From: Triangularia verruculosa
Lineage: Eukaryota; Ascomycota; Sordariomycetes; Sordariales; Podosporaceae
DNA: 64,000 bases
NCBI GenBank assembly: GCA_033296885.1
Contig: MU863878.1
Span: 466,602-530,601, forward strand
Direction of reading: 5' to 3'
In this document: one piece after another, positions 46,565-57,822 of the stretch
Numbering within the stretch: the stretch's first letter is position 1
Layout of the letters: each line of letters opens with the position of its first letter
The notes under the pieces: model-generated
Told to the model about the DNA's origin: nothing
Database searches by the model: none
Seen by the model: the letters and a program-made list of their open reading frames with translations, nothing else
Position numbers and translations under genes: made by a program

Positions 46565-47342
46565 TTACCCATTTGCGCCTTTCACATAGCGGCTCTCCAT
46601 TCCCAACTGCAGTTTCCGGTGCAGCAACACAGGGACCCACTGGCGTGAACGGTGTCTGTTCACCACACCCCCTTCCGGCCACTCCTCTTTGTCTCCCTCC
46701 GTTTCGCTGTCACTCTCATTTTTACTCTCATCCTCGCTGTCGCTCACCTCCTCCTCGGAAAAACACCCATCGCGATCCCATGCAATGGCCCATTTCTTGT
46801 TTTCCATCTGAACGGCCACAAAGCGGGCCGCGTCACCCTCCAATGTCAGCCACTTCTCATCACTCGTCCAATACCATGGTCCGATGGTGTGTCCCAAGGT
46901 CGCCTGCCGTCCTCCATGGCGCACCAAGTTGGTGTCTTTATCGACATAAATCCAGTTCAACATGGGCGGGTCGTCGGCGATGGTGCTCACCATGCCCAAA
47001 TGCTGCTCCTCAGACGGATACGTAAAGTAATACCCAAAGAACTTGTGGCCAGGTACTGGGAAGGACGGGTGATCGATCCATAGCTGCCAAAGGAGATGTC
47101 AGTCGAACGGAGTTTCTTCCGGGCCGTTGATGTCATCCGGGTCCCTGGACAAGACTCACCATGCCGTTCTTCAAAACGCACCAGCACTCGACTGGGCCAT
47201 CCTCGTCGAGGGAAACGGTGACCGTCATACGGAACTTGGCCTTCTCTTTTGACGCTTCATTGGCCTTCTTCTGCGCGCTGAGGGCTTCGCAGACACCGAT
47301 CGTCGTGGGGATCCCCGCTATAACCAACAAGCCCACAACCAT
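46565..47342 (-). CDS. Conserved fungal protein of unknown function (233 aa)
   Basis: Exons 47342-47160 and 47083-46565 with a 76-nt GTGAGT...GCAG intron in phase 0. Starts MVVGLLVIAGIPTTIGVCEA, a hydrophobic N-terminus that could be a membrane anchor or signal. This is followed by ALSAQKKANEASKEKAKFRM, then a compact region rich in Trp and Tyr (CWCVLKNGM, LWIDHPSFPVPGHKFFGYYF, HTIGPWYWTSDEKWLTLEG, NKKWAIAWDRDG), and an acidic disordered end. The spliced frame reads coherently over the junction, which supports the intron. I recall the pattern as a widespread ascomycete family without known role. It lies between the two genes sharing the LRLRLDLNL module. Confidence 0.75.
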
Positions 47343-48118
47343 CGTCTCGGTGTTCGATATGTGCCGTATTGCGTGCTCGGGAGAAGGGTAGCGATGATAC
47401 GGAAGATCCGAGTCTGTACGTCTAGTGTAGCTCAAGGCTCATGCAACAACATCTCATGCTTCGTCAACTTCATCTCCCCAGTGGAAGGTTGAACACGGCT
47501 TCGTCATATAGTTCCAAGACTCTCTCACCCACCGTTTCTCCGGCCGGCCGTTAGTACGGACGAGGCTATTCTTGCATTCACCCCCCTCCTCTCTCCTCTT
47601 CTTGGCAGAACAGTGTCATCCCACGTAGCCAAAGTTGGCTAATCCCTGCACTCTGAAAAGCTTGTTTCTTCCCCAGCCTTCCATCAGTGCAGCGGTTAAA
47701 CAGCTCCCATGCACCATCGACGTCATAGGCCTCGACACGATGCCCTCGAGGTTGCAACCCTCATGCCTTTTCTTGCACACCAAAAACAGCCTTGTTCGGC
47801 CTACCCCCCTATGTCGTCACCCCGACACCTGGCCTCGATGCGTGATCTGGTGAGATGCCGAAGAGCCCCAAATCATGTTTTTTGGTTCTTTCCTCAAGCT
47901 ATGATGCATAAGGGGTCTCCCTGGACCCGTGATCGATCCTTGGAACGGCCTTGGATGGAAGAACCTCTTTAAACCTCATCATCACTGGGCACCACAAGTA
48001 TTACCTACTCTCTCGTCCAAACTTTTGCAGATAACTTTTGTTCCCGTCCAAGCGTGATCCTAGTATCTCCACCACAAGCCAACACATTGACCTCAAAAAT
48101 AAGCAAGCTCAGTTCGCC
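47343..48118. other. Divergent spacer between the unknown gene and the second module gene
   Basis: 776 bases holding both promoters. No motif or RNA gene recognised. Confidence 0.45.
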
Positions 48119-49257
48119 ATGTCGTCCGTAAGTTCTCTCACCATTCTCACCATTCACTCACCATGCCATCCCAAAGAATGAAGAATCGTAACAAGAAGAA
48201 ACAGACTCCAAAGCCCGATGAGCAGCTCCCCAAAAAGGAGGAGGAGGAGAACAAGACCGGACAGTCGGAGACCACCAACCCCCCTCAGACCTCAACAGCC
48301 GATGGCAGCGGGCCCGCGGATAAGCCTGCAGAAGCCGGGCATGCTGAGACCGACAAGCCACCTGGAGACAAGCCCGTCGACGACGAAGACTATGACGAGG
48401 AGAACCCCAATGAGGAGGACGCCGGAGTCCTAGGGGAGGATTACCAGGACGACGAGGACCAAGAAGGCGAAGAGCCATACGACGACGAGGAAGAAGTAGG
48501 GGAAGAAGAACATGACGACGAAGAGCAAGACGACGACGAGGATGCCCCTTCTGAAGATGAAGATGAAGAAGAAGAAGAAGAGGAAGAAGTCGTCCCTCCA
48601 CCTCAGCCCCAGCGACAGAAGAGCAACCCTGCCAAGAAGGGCAAGGCCGCCTCCGTCGCCGATGACCGCAGCAGTACACCTTCGTCCTCTCAACCCCCCA
48701 CCCCCAAGGACGATGAGAAGCCCCAGCCTAAGTGGATGCGCGACCAGAAGAAGAAGAAGCAACGACAGGACGAGTCGGATGCAGGTAACAGGCAAATTGA
48801 TCGCCCCCGCCGCAGGAAGAACGAGCCATCGTACCGTGAGCAACAGCAGGCGCTGTACCGTCAGCAGCAGCAACAGCAGCAGATGATGATGCAGCAGCAA
48901 CAGCAACAGGGTGGTGGTGGTGGCGGCGGCAAGAACCCGTTGAGGTTGAGGCTGGACCTGAACTTGGAGATTGAGATTGAGTTGAAGGCGCATATCCATG
49001 GTGATTTGACGCTTGCTTTGCTGTATGTTTACCTCATTTTTTTCTACCCCTTCACTATCTTTCTGTTGCTGCCATTTCCCCGTGTCCCTTGGCCTTGGTT
49101 CGCTTGTCACCCGCGAGTGTCTGGCTTAGTGGCTTCACATCGCGATACCAGTCGGCCATCTTTTCTGACATTTTCTTTTCTTCATCTCTTACGGAACGAA
49201 AAGGCAATGAGGGCTCATACACACCGATACTTCTCGGGGACGTTTCACAGCAATTAG
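48119..49257 (+). CDS. Acidic protein with C-terminal 'LRLRLDLNL' module
   Basis: Best model: exon 1 48119-48127 (ATG TCG TCC), 56-nt intron (GTAAGT...GAAG), exon 2 48184-49022, then an intron beginning GTATGT at 49023. If it ends at the acceptor at 49250 the product is about 284 aa, finishing LALLN. The start gives MSSNRNKKKQTPKPDEQ, resembling MSSRSGSESKKPKRQ of the 45.5-kb gene. The middle is a very acidic Asp/Glu run, then Pro/Lys and Gln/Met-rich stretches, poly-Gly, and an end starting LRLRLDLNLEIEIELKAHIH, closing GDLTLALL. An ATG at 48163 in the same frame is an alternative start, and the frame stays open to 49257 if neither intron is used. The ends are therefore the uncertain part. 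Function unknown. Confidence 0.72.
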
Positions 49258-50539
49258 GATCATCTACAAGAGAACAAGATCGGCTAACCACGGCGGCGTT
49301 GTTGTCACATACAGGGACGGTTGAGTTATATACTGTACCTTTTCACGGCCATTTTTGGCGTCGAGGACTGTTGAGTGTTGTGTAATGTATCATGAACGAT
49401 TGAAAAGGTTGATGGTTCCGGGATTGAGTATGGGTTTTGTCTACCACGTCTAGACCTAGCGTTTTCCTTTGTCTGTCTTATATAAGGTTATTTTATATTG
49501 TAATTCTTGTGTTAGTATGTACTCTATTTCATATAGGTATGTTGTAATCTGTCTGAACCCTCCGTGATATCTTTGTGCATTTGGTTTGTGTGTTATCGTT
49601 AGGTGAGGTGAAGTTGAGGTAGAGTGGTCGTCGGCAGCCCGCATCAAGCTATGGCCACCGTTACCGAACGTTTGGATCTCTTTGTTCCATCGAATCTTTC
49701 GGGAGGTTGAACAAACAATGGCCGTTTAATATACTGTAGATTACCGAACCCCAGTTCAACCAGGCCGTCGGGTCTAGTGCCAAGGTGAGAACAAGGGCCA
49801 GGGAAGCGGGCTATCGCAGCGGTGAGGAGAGCTTTGTGTAACGTCAACACCGCTGAGGAGTAGTATTGTGTTTCTCCCCACTCCACAACCGAAGATAGGC
49901 TCAGCAACATGAGAATCTCGGGATTGTATTGTCCATCTACCCAGGCGCCAAACATATACGAATAATGGCAATTGTAATTTAGTCCCTGAATAGCAAAGCA
50001 ACAATCGGATCGCCCGCTCAGCCCCGCCTGCACCAAGCCGGCACATGAGGCAAGAGAATGAAGGCTGCAGGCGAGTAAGAGTGAGGGCAAGCAACAGCAT
50101 CAAGCAGCCCCCACCCCCTCCCTACCTATTATGGCTGCTGCTGCCCCCAGTTGCTTCTAATTGCGGAAGGAGCGCCCCGACGGGCGGAAGTGAGTGTGCG
50201 GTATACCTGACGCCCGCATGGGCGAGACGCGACCTAAGTGAGGTGGCGTCGAATCAGCTTGTAAATCAAGGCTCTCGAGGCCAAAGGCCAAGATCACAGA
50301 AAGCCTCAAAAACACACAGTTTCTCGTACAACAGACCAGCGGTTCGAGTCAGAGATCCCTGGCCAAACCTGGAACGATTGGAGGGGGCCAAGCCACAATC
50401 ACACATTTCTTTTTTCTCTTTTCCTTTTTCACTTGCGGCTCGTTTGGCAGTACCTACCACCACCCCAACTTTCCATGGCCCGGGACAGCCCGTCAACTCA
50501 ATCCTCACCCGTCACTACTCAATTCCACCCGAAAGCACC
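49258..50539. other. Intergenic region before the first NLR
   Basis: About 1.28 kb. The 49.4-49.6 kb part is AT-rich 3'UTR-like sequence. Short frames at 49644-50103 (minus) and 50045 onward (plus, before the NLR start) show no recognisable protein. Confidence 0.45.
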
Positions 50540-53500
50540 ATGTCCATCCGCCCAACCGGCTTCACGATCCTCCACGAACCACCAAATCCAAGCCTAGACA
50601 TCATCTTTGTTCACGGCCTGCAAGGCCACCCCGAAAAAACATGGACTTCTGGCGGTAAAAGGGCCCAGTCTCGCCGGTCAGAGGGACTCAACAAGTGGGG
50701 TAGTAGTCTTGTTTCATGTTTTGCACCTCCAAGAGACCGTGAGAAGGAAACAGATGATGGTGAGGCCCGACAGCAGACGCCGGTTTTCTGGCCGCGGGAT
50801 CTTCTTCGTGAGGATGTCGATTGTTCAAAGGCTCGGATCATGACGTATGGGTATGACTCGTTTGTGCTCAAGATTGTGAAGGGGAGGCTGGTGAATGATA
50901 TCACGATCAGCCAGCATGGGCAGTCGTTGTTGCAGGAAGTGGCGAGGGAGAGGTGGGGGGATAGGGCGAGGCCGTTGATGTTTGTTGCGCATTCGCTTGG
51001 GGGGCTTTTGGTGAAGGCTGTGAGTTTACATACCTACCTGGCACCAACCTGTAACCTTTGCCATGGAGCCTAGTAACGTACTAACTATGAATGTTGTATG
51101 TACTACAGGCCTTGAACAACGCATATCTGGAGCGTGAGAACAGACAAGCCAGGGACTTGCACAGCGTCCTCGATTCCACCTTTGCCATCATATTCCTCGG
51201 CACGCCCCATCGCGGAAGTGCCAATTACGCCGACTTTGGTACGCAAGTGGCGCGAGTGGCGGCTTTGGTCACGATGAATGGGTATAATGACAGGATCATC
51301 AGCAATCTGACGCCCAACAATGAGATCCTGACGAATCTACGCAGAAACTTTGAGATTACATATGAGTATCTGGTGCAAAAGCACGGGTTTGAGTCCAGTA
51401 CATTTCAGGAAGGTCAAGGTCTCACGGATGTACCGAGGTTTCGTGGAAAGGTTAGTCTGCCCTAAATCCGGAATTGCACAAATCAAGAGAAAAGGCAGAA
51501 CTGACTCTTTGACTTGCAGGTGGTGGATGGGGACTCTAGTGAGCTTGGCCATCGCCACGATCGGCAGCATGTCTTGAACAGAAATCACAGGGACATGTGC
51601 AAGTTCACGTCGGCGGAGGATCCGGAATATATCAAGGTTCAGGGGGAAATCTCTCGGCACATCCGCCGGCATCGGGAGCTCCTTCAGGAGCCGACTGATG
51701 AGGAATCTAACGGTGAGTGACAAAAAGTCGTCGCTTTCTAAGAGTACGGTAGAGAGCTAGAAAGCTAATCGAGACTTGTCTTTTCTTACCTTCCACCAGC
51801 TTTTATGGCTAGCCTTCAAAATTTTGCACAGTTTGCTACGTTGCGCAAGGGGGGTATTGCGGTGAGGCACGCAGGAACAGCCGAATGGATTTGGACTGCG
51901 ACCGCCCTGAGTGAGGCGGAGGATGGTAGTATGCGCCCCCATGGCGATTTGAAGTCATGGCTTGCTGAAGACCAGGATGAAAATCTGTTTTGGATAACAG
52001 GTCGACCGGGCTCGGGGAAGTCAACAACCATGAAGTTTCTCCTGGACGATGAGACGACGAAGGAATATCTATCTACTGGAGAGAGGTCAGAGGGCAGCGA
52101 TGGATCTACTTCGGAGTGGTATTCCATCGGGCTATTCATTACAAGTCGAGGCACCGAGCAACAGCGACAATGGCAACCGATGCTGCAGGGGATTCTATAC
52201 CAGCTTCTCTGTGCCCAACCGGAATTGTTACCCGGCGTCATGGCAATGGCGAAGAGGAGCCAACGGCATGGTCAGTTTGGTGGGAGCGGTGAAAAAGGAT
52301 ATAGCTGGCCCACTTCGACGATTGAGGAAATTCTGAAGTACTGCAAAACCTAAGTCCAACACCCTATCAGAGTCCTCATTCTCTTTGATGGGCTGGACGA
52401 GCTTCAGGACCCGAAGGATGCTGCACAGGCTGTCTCGTTTCTCAAAAGTCTGGCCACAAGGGAGTCACCCTCGTCAACAACTACTACGTTCAAGGTATGT
52501 TTCGCCAGCAGATCCGAGAACCAGTTCATGAACCTCTTCACGGGGGTCCGGCGAGTCCACGTGCATGAGCATACTCGACAGGACATCCGACGGTACACCT
52601 GGGACCGTCTTTCCCAAAACCCACGGTTCATGCACGAAAACAAGATCAAAACCCAGAAACAACTGGGGGCAATGATAGACCTGATCTGCAAAAACGCACA
52701 CGGCGTGTTCCTCTGGGTATACTCCATCGTCTCAATCATCGACCAAAGCCTAGCAGACGGGGAGACAATCTCGGACCTCTACGAAACCCTCGCCGGCCTC
52801 CCCACAGAAATGGACGAGCTCTACCGGCACATGCTCCACCGAATTGATCCCCGGCTTCGGAAGAAGGCGTACCTCATGCTGGAAACAGTGTTACGATCTC
52901 GAAAGCCGCTGACGCTTCAAGAGCTGTTTCTGATCGTCAAAGTGGCAGAAAGTAATCTCTCTGGCAAGCCTAGCCCCTGGAGCTCGAGGACAATGTCTTG
53001 TACTGATGACTTTCTTGATCCGGCGAGGATGCAGAGTCAGTTGCTGGCGAGTTGTAGGTGTTTTCTGGAGATTGTTCGCCCGGAAGGGAGGTTGCTTCAT
53101 GGGAGGTACCAGAAGCGGGATGGGACGAGGGCTGTGGATCCTGCCACTGCGACGGTTCAGTTGCTGCATCGGACGGCGAAGGATTTCTTGCTGTTTAAGG
53201 GGGAGGAGGTTTTGGGTGAGGCGTTGGATGGTAAAGAGGCGGAAACAGAAGGATTCAAACTTATCAAACCCAAGGGAAACGGTCACGTTTATGTCTTGCA
53301 GTTCGTGCGGGCTTGGTGGATGCTTGATAGATCTGCTCGCGGCAGACTGCTACTGCGGGAATGGGATGGGTCGAAGGAGGTGCAAGAGATCATGTATCAC
53401 GCCCCGCTGGTAGAGGAAACCCTCCTGGATGATGCGAAACATTACTTTCCCCTGCTGGATGACCTTGACAGGCAGGCAACTGTCCTACGCCGAGACAGCT

Positions 53501-54408
53501 ACTGGCCTCCGGTCAACTTTGCATCACGATCGAAGACCCCCTGGAAACTGACTTTTGCAGCTTTTGCGGTGGAGCAAGGCATGGTTCAATACGTGGGCCA
53601 TCTCATTGCTAAGGCAGCATTTGCAAACGGCGGCGGTGTGCCCGCGTTCCTCAACCGGGATGATGGCGGTGGGCGTCCTCTTCTTCACATCGCGCTTGAC
53701 TCGTCATCGAAAAATCGTCATCCTCCACAACTATTAGCCATGCTAGAGCTATTACTCAAAAAAGGCGCGAGCGTAACGCAAGAGGTGGGTGGGAAAACAG
53801 CGATTGAAAAGCTTAGATTCGAAAGGATGGATCAAGGGGTATACAAGATATACAAACTATTTCTGGAATACGGGGCGAACCCCAACAGCTATTGGTATCC
53901 AGCAGGAGATCTCCATTTTCGCTGCCCGCTGATTCACTTGGTGGCATATAGCAACTCGAACGAAGAGGAGCAGTTACATGAAGACGTCGTGTCGCAGAGG
54001 GCGATTGATTTGATGAGGCTGCTCGTGGAGAAAGGAGCTGATGTTAAGAAGGAAGATAGTGAGGGAAAGACACTTGTGACGGCATTTTGTCGGAACAAGA
54101 GGGTCTTGCCGTTGGGTGAGTGGTGGTGGCTGCTCAGGAATGGCGGGATGATTACGGTGGAGGTTGTGAGGGGTTGGAAGGCGAGGAGGGTCTTGGGATC
54201 TCAAGACTTGGAGCATGGTACGGCGGCCGAAGTGTTGTGTCATCAAAGGTTTCGTAGGAGGGAGTGGTATGAGGATGATGCAGCGAAAGAAGCGGAATGT
54301 CGCTGGCCGGGATGGTTTGGGGAGGCGGTATCGGATGAAAGAGATGCTTCATCTCTTCGGTTTAAGGTTAAAGAAGCACTTGGGGGATGGGAGCTAGGGA
54401 CGCCATGA
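50540..54408 (+). pseudogene. NLR: SesB-like lipase - NACHT - ankyrin, with in-frame stop
   Basis: Exons 50540-51019, 51109-51450, 51520-51712 and 51800-54408; introns of 89, 69 and 87 nt with good GT-AG ends. The frame of 1,207 codons contains one TAA at 52351-52353. The N-terminal alpha/beta hydrolase (MSIRPTGFTILHEPPNPS, IIFVHGLQGHPEKTW, nucleophile elbow AHSLGG, FLGTPHRGSANYADFG) is SesB-like. Next come the P-loop GRPGSGKS and, after the stop in the same frame, Walker B LILFDGLDELQD, then ARMs such as FKVCFASRSENQF. The end has ankyrin-like repeats (LLHIALDSSSKNRHPPQLL, LLKKGASV, FLEYGANPN, LLVEKGADVKKEDSEGKT). Fungal NLRs of this architecture act in allorecognition and defence. The stop lies in the NACHT core; with it, only about 460 residues are made. 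Listed as pseudogene, though read-through or an assembly error cannot be excluded. Confidence 0.75.
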
Positions 54409-54943
54409 CGTGTTGGAGACGTCTCAACGGCTTCAACGTACATAAGACTTGTGGTATGGGGCTCAGAAAGAGCCTCTCATGTCTAAGGAGGCTTAATAGG
54501 TACTGCGTAATGTGTAAATGGTAGCGGATTCCCACATCAGTTTCACTCAGCCATACTCTTAATTCCAAGCTCGAAGCAATATTTACCTTAGGTAGGTACC
54601 TAAGGTAGGTAATCAAGCTCGAATGATATCGTTGCCAAGCTGGGTAGCGAAATACGTATGTGGTTAATAGTGCTTATCCTCTCGAGGGCCGGTGTTAGTT
54701 GGGTTCTGGTGGAGGAGAAGAGTCGGGCGGTTGAAGGAGAAAGAATTGGGTAGGTTGAGGTTGTAAAGTTTAGATGTCCGCACCGACCCGTGGGTGTCGG
54801 CACAGCTAGGTAGGAAAGGGGCACGTGGAGTGAGTAATTGTCTGTGACGGATCAGCACCAAAACACTAACAGTTGTCACAAGCGAATTTTCACCCCACGT
54901 AAGGGGGCATAAAGGGGGTAACATGTGGAGCCAAAAATACACC
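54409..54943. other. Short spacer after the first NLR
   Basis: About 535 bases, AT-moderate, with several TACCTTAGGTAGGTACC-type words at 54580-54615. No gene recognised. Confidence 0.4.
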
Positions 54944-55034
54944 AAAAACATACAACACCAGGGATTCCCCAGTGGTCACCCACCTGAGTACTAGTCCGGC
55001 GGTCATGTAGCATGACTGTGAGGATGGAAGACTC
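54944..55034 (-). rRNA. Degenerate 5S rRNA gene, 3' two-thirds recognisable
   Basis: Read on the minus strand, the segment contains CGCCGGACTAGTACTCAGG, GGTGGGTGACCACTGGGGAA and TCCCTGGTGTTGTATGTTT, the conserved 3' half of fungal 5S rRNA, followed by a T5 run. Weaker similarity extends upstream to CTTCC (about nt 31 of 5S) with a net loss of about six bases. The first 30 nt (ACATACGACCATAGGG in N. crassa) are not recognisable. Dispersed 5S genes and pseudogenes are typical of Neurospora relatives. This copy is probably not a functional full-length gene. Confidence 0.65.
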
Positions 55035-55971
55035 CAAAAAGGGTATATTGTTTACTTCAAAATGTGGAAGAAAGCGTGCCGCGAAACGGTTCGTTAACGG
55101 ACAGGCATGGCCCGTCTCAACCGTTACAGATTAGAGAATACAGACACGCCCACACCGCGGTGTTAAAGTGGGTGAAATGTGTTCCAGATTTGCAGATCGC
55201 GCCAACAGCTCTCGCCTGGTTTATGATTGGATGTGGTCCGACGCAATCCCGCAAAATCCCTCACTCAGCTTCGCCGCGACTTGCCAGCCTGCATCAGTCA
55301 CACCTCCGGCATCAGTCACTCTGGCGCAGTCGCTGGATAATGCAACGTGTCTCTGTTCATAATGTTATGCAGTACACGGGTTGCTGCGACGCGGCGAAAA
55401 GTAGGCTTTTCCCAGTAATGAACCAACAAACTGTTGGTTGAGCTGGTTTCATTAGACGCCGAACTGATGCGAACGTTTATACTTTGGGTCACGTGGGAGA
55501 GCAATCGTCATTGCCTCTCTGGCTGTTGGAGTCTATGGAACCACCTCGGCTGCGACCACGGCCTCTCACCTGCTTGCCTCTCTGCCATCCATCCGTGTTG
55601 GTCTTTTGGTCGGCATAGGCGGCGGCATCGCTCGCCCGGACGAGGGCCCCTTTCCATCCGAAACGGAGGGTCGTGGCAACTGGAGTCACACACGTCCCTC
55701 CACACACCAACTTTGGAATGGCTGGAATTACTAGAATCGGGTGGTACAAGCAATCAGTCCGTCAATCACGTGAGGCTGCTGCGGCTGGACAGTTTCACCT
55801 TCGAGCAGATCGCAGCGAAAGCAATTGTTCCCAGCATCGTGTCCGCAGTCCTTTATCTCTACGAAACGACGCAACCCATCGTTCCTTTCCATTCCGTCGC
55901 ACAATGGTCTCACACAACAGTAACATCCTCTTGTCCGCCAAGTATTAAAGCTGACGTTTTGTTTTCGACAG
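55035..55971. other. Spacer before the DUF6601-like gene
   Basis: About 940 bases. The plus-strand frame at 55434-56000 is open into the next gene and may hold its missing first exon, possibly with a donor (GTAACA) at 55919 and an acceptor at 55971. No protein family is recognisable in it. Confidence 0.35.
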
Positions 55972-56970
55972 TCTCCACCTTTCTCCGCCTTACTCCTTGA
56001 AGTCCAGCCAGGGCCGGGTGGCGACCCGCTGCGGCCCCACGATCGACTCTTATCACTCCTGCCCGCGTCCTACCGCACCGATACCGACGACATTGCCGCC
56101 GCAGGTCGGGATGTATGTGCCTGCATCGCGAAAGAATTCGACTTGAAGAGGTTAGACAGGGTCCTCAGCTGGCTGTGGGTTGCCGGTCGGCCCATGCCAC
56201 CGCGTCCGCTGCACCGCCAGCTCCTCCTCTCCCGGGAGCTCTTCATCACGGAGCAGATGGACATGCACCTGGTCTGGACAAGCGGCCGACTATTTGTCAA
56301 ACCAATCCCGCGTTTTCTGCTCGACCCTGCTTTCTGGATGGAGTATCTCTGTTGCCAATCGGGTTGCAGCTGTTCCGCTGCGAGCGAATGCAATCGGCCG
56401 GCCCTGCAGCGGCGTGCGCTCGGGTTCCTGTTCTCGTACGCCGCGCTCATCTCACATGAAAGTGACTTTTCCATAGCACAGGACAAGCACTTGCTGCCGC
56501 CGGAGGTGACATGGCTAGCATGGAGGCACCTTGTCGAACAGCTGGACACCGAGCGCATCTACTCTAAGGTCGATGCTCGGTTCCACTACGGCGAGCTCCG
56601 CCTCTCCCGTCTGAACAAGATATATCTCCTCTCGCAGCGCCCGTTCCTCCTTCGTCGCTACATGTCACACTGGCAACAATACGGGGCCTTTTTCCAAGAC
56701 AACTTCGCCTGGCTGGCGTCCGCCACCATCTACATCGCTATCGTCCTCACCGCCATGCAGGTCGGGCTGGCAACGAAGACGCTGGCTGACAACGACGCCT
56801 TCCAATCCGCATCCTACGGTTTTACTGTCTTTTCCATCCTAGGCCCCGTCGCCACCGTGGGGCTTATTGTGTTGGTGTTTTGTTACATGTTTATCCATAA
56901 CTGGGCGGCAACGGTGGCGTATGGAAAGAAAAGACAGCAGCACATAGGTAGCAGCTCGGAGAGTCCATGA
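55972..56970 (+). CDS. DUF6601-like fungal membrane protein, 5' end unresolved
   Basis: Open frame of 333 codons from an acceptor (CGACAG at 55966-55971) to the stop, with coherent fungal-family sequence: EVQPGPGGDPLRPHDRLLSL, SYRTDTDDIAAAGRDV, LSWLWVAGRPMPPRPLHRQL, EQMDMHLVWTSGRLFVKPIP. Two clear C-terminal membrane segments follow (LASATIYIAIVLTAMQVGLA and SILGPVATVGLIVLVFCYMF). No ATG lies at a sensible place in the exon, so at least one short upstream exon is expected. Members are ascomycete proteins with two C-terminal helices and no known role, often near accessory genes. Family assignment by recall. Confidence 0.65.
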   Translation, partial: SPPFSALLLEVQPGPGGDPLRPHDRLLSLLPASYRTDTDDIAAAGRDVCACIAKEFDLKRLDRVLSWLWVAGRPMPPRPLHRQLLLSRELFITEQMDMHLVWTSGRLFVKPIPRFLLDPAFWMEYLCCQSGCSCSAASECNRPALQRRALGFLFSYAALISHESDFSIAQDKHLLPPEVTWLAWRHLVEQLDTERIYSKVDARFHYGELRLSRLNKIYLLSQRPFLLRRYMSHWQQYGAFFQDNFAWLASATIYIAIVLTAMQVGLATKTLADNDAFQSASYGFTVFSILGPVATVGLIVLVFCYMFIHNWAATVAYGKKRQQHIGSSSESP

Positions 56971-57822
56971 TACTGCAACCCAACCATGTAACTTTCGACT
57001 TGATTCAAGTAGCTGATCCTCATTACCCACAAGCGGTCTGTTATGAGACCCATCGTAATTCAACCATTGCCCCCGAGATGCATTACTCAGACAGAGCCGA
57101 AGTGCTTTGTTGTCCGGTGGTCTGCCTGCAGGGCACTATGTTCAGCCCTGATATACAAGCAAATGCATTTAACCAGCCAAGATGAGTGTATATGATGTCA
57201 AGCGCGGACATTCTGGACGTACTATCGAGGCTACTGTGCGTATGTTCAGCTAACCTGGCGGCTATAACTTCAGGGAGCTTCAACCTCTACTGCGGACCGT
57301 ACCTCTTCCGTTTCAACTTTTGGGCCGTTTGTCTTGACACGATTGGGAGCATCTAAATTACCGGTCCTCGGTTGCGATTTGGCGCAATTGCCCCGATCGA
57401 TTGCGGTTGATGGGCGCCGTAGACGCCTGTCCAGTTGCGTCGCCCATGCTACCGCGAGATACCGTTGGCAGCAACCGACGTTACTGGCTACTTGTGGGCC
57501 GAGATGATTGGACGTGGTCGGCTGTGGCGCTTTGAGCTGTTTCCCGTGCACGAGTAGGAATCGCCGAACGACTTGGGTTTTGCGCCAAATATTGGGCGCT
57601 CTCGTCTGCGAGGGCGAGCGATGTTCGACATTCTTCCCCTGCCGTAATCGTGCACAAAGGGCACAAAGCGTGTCTATAGGGATCTCGTTTAGTCCTCTCA
57701 TCTATTTTGTTTCAACGGCGAGACCCACTTCTCGAAATATTCCTGGGACAACCACCATGGTCAGATCCCTCTCCACGTAGGAAAACGCGGCCGGACGCTA
57801 ACTGCCGCTAATCCGCCTTTAG
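56971..57822. other. Spacer before the second NLR
   Basis: About 850 bases with no recognised gene; it may contain the first exon of the second NLR, since that gene's start is not found. An ATG at 57758 is nearby but its phase does not fit the downstream exon. Confidence 0.35.
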
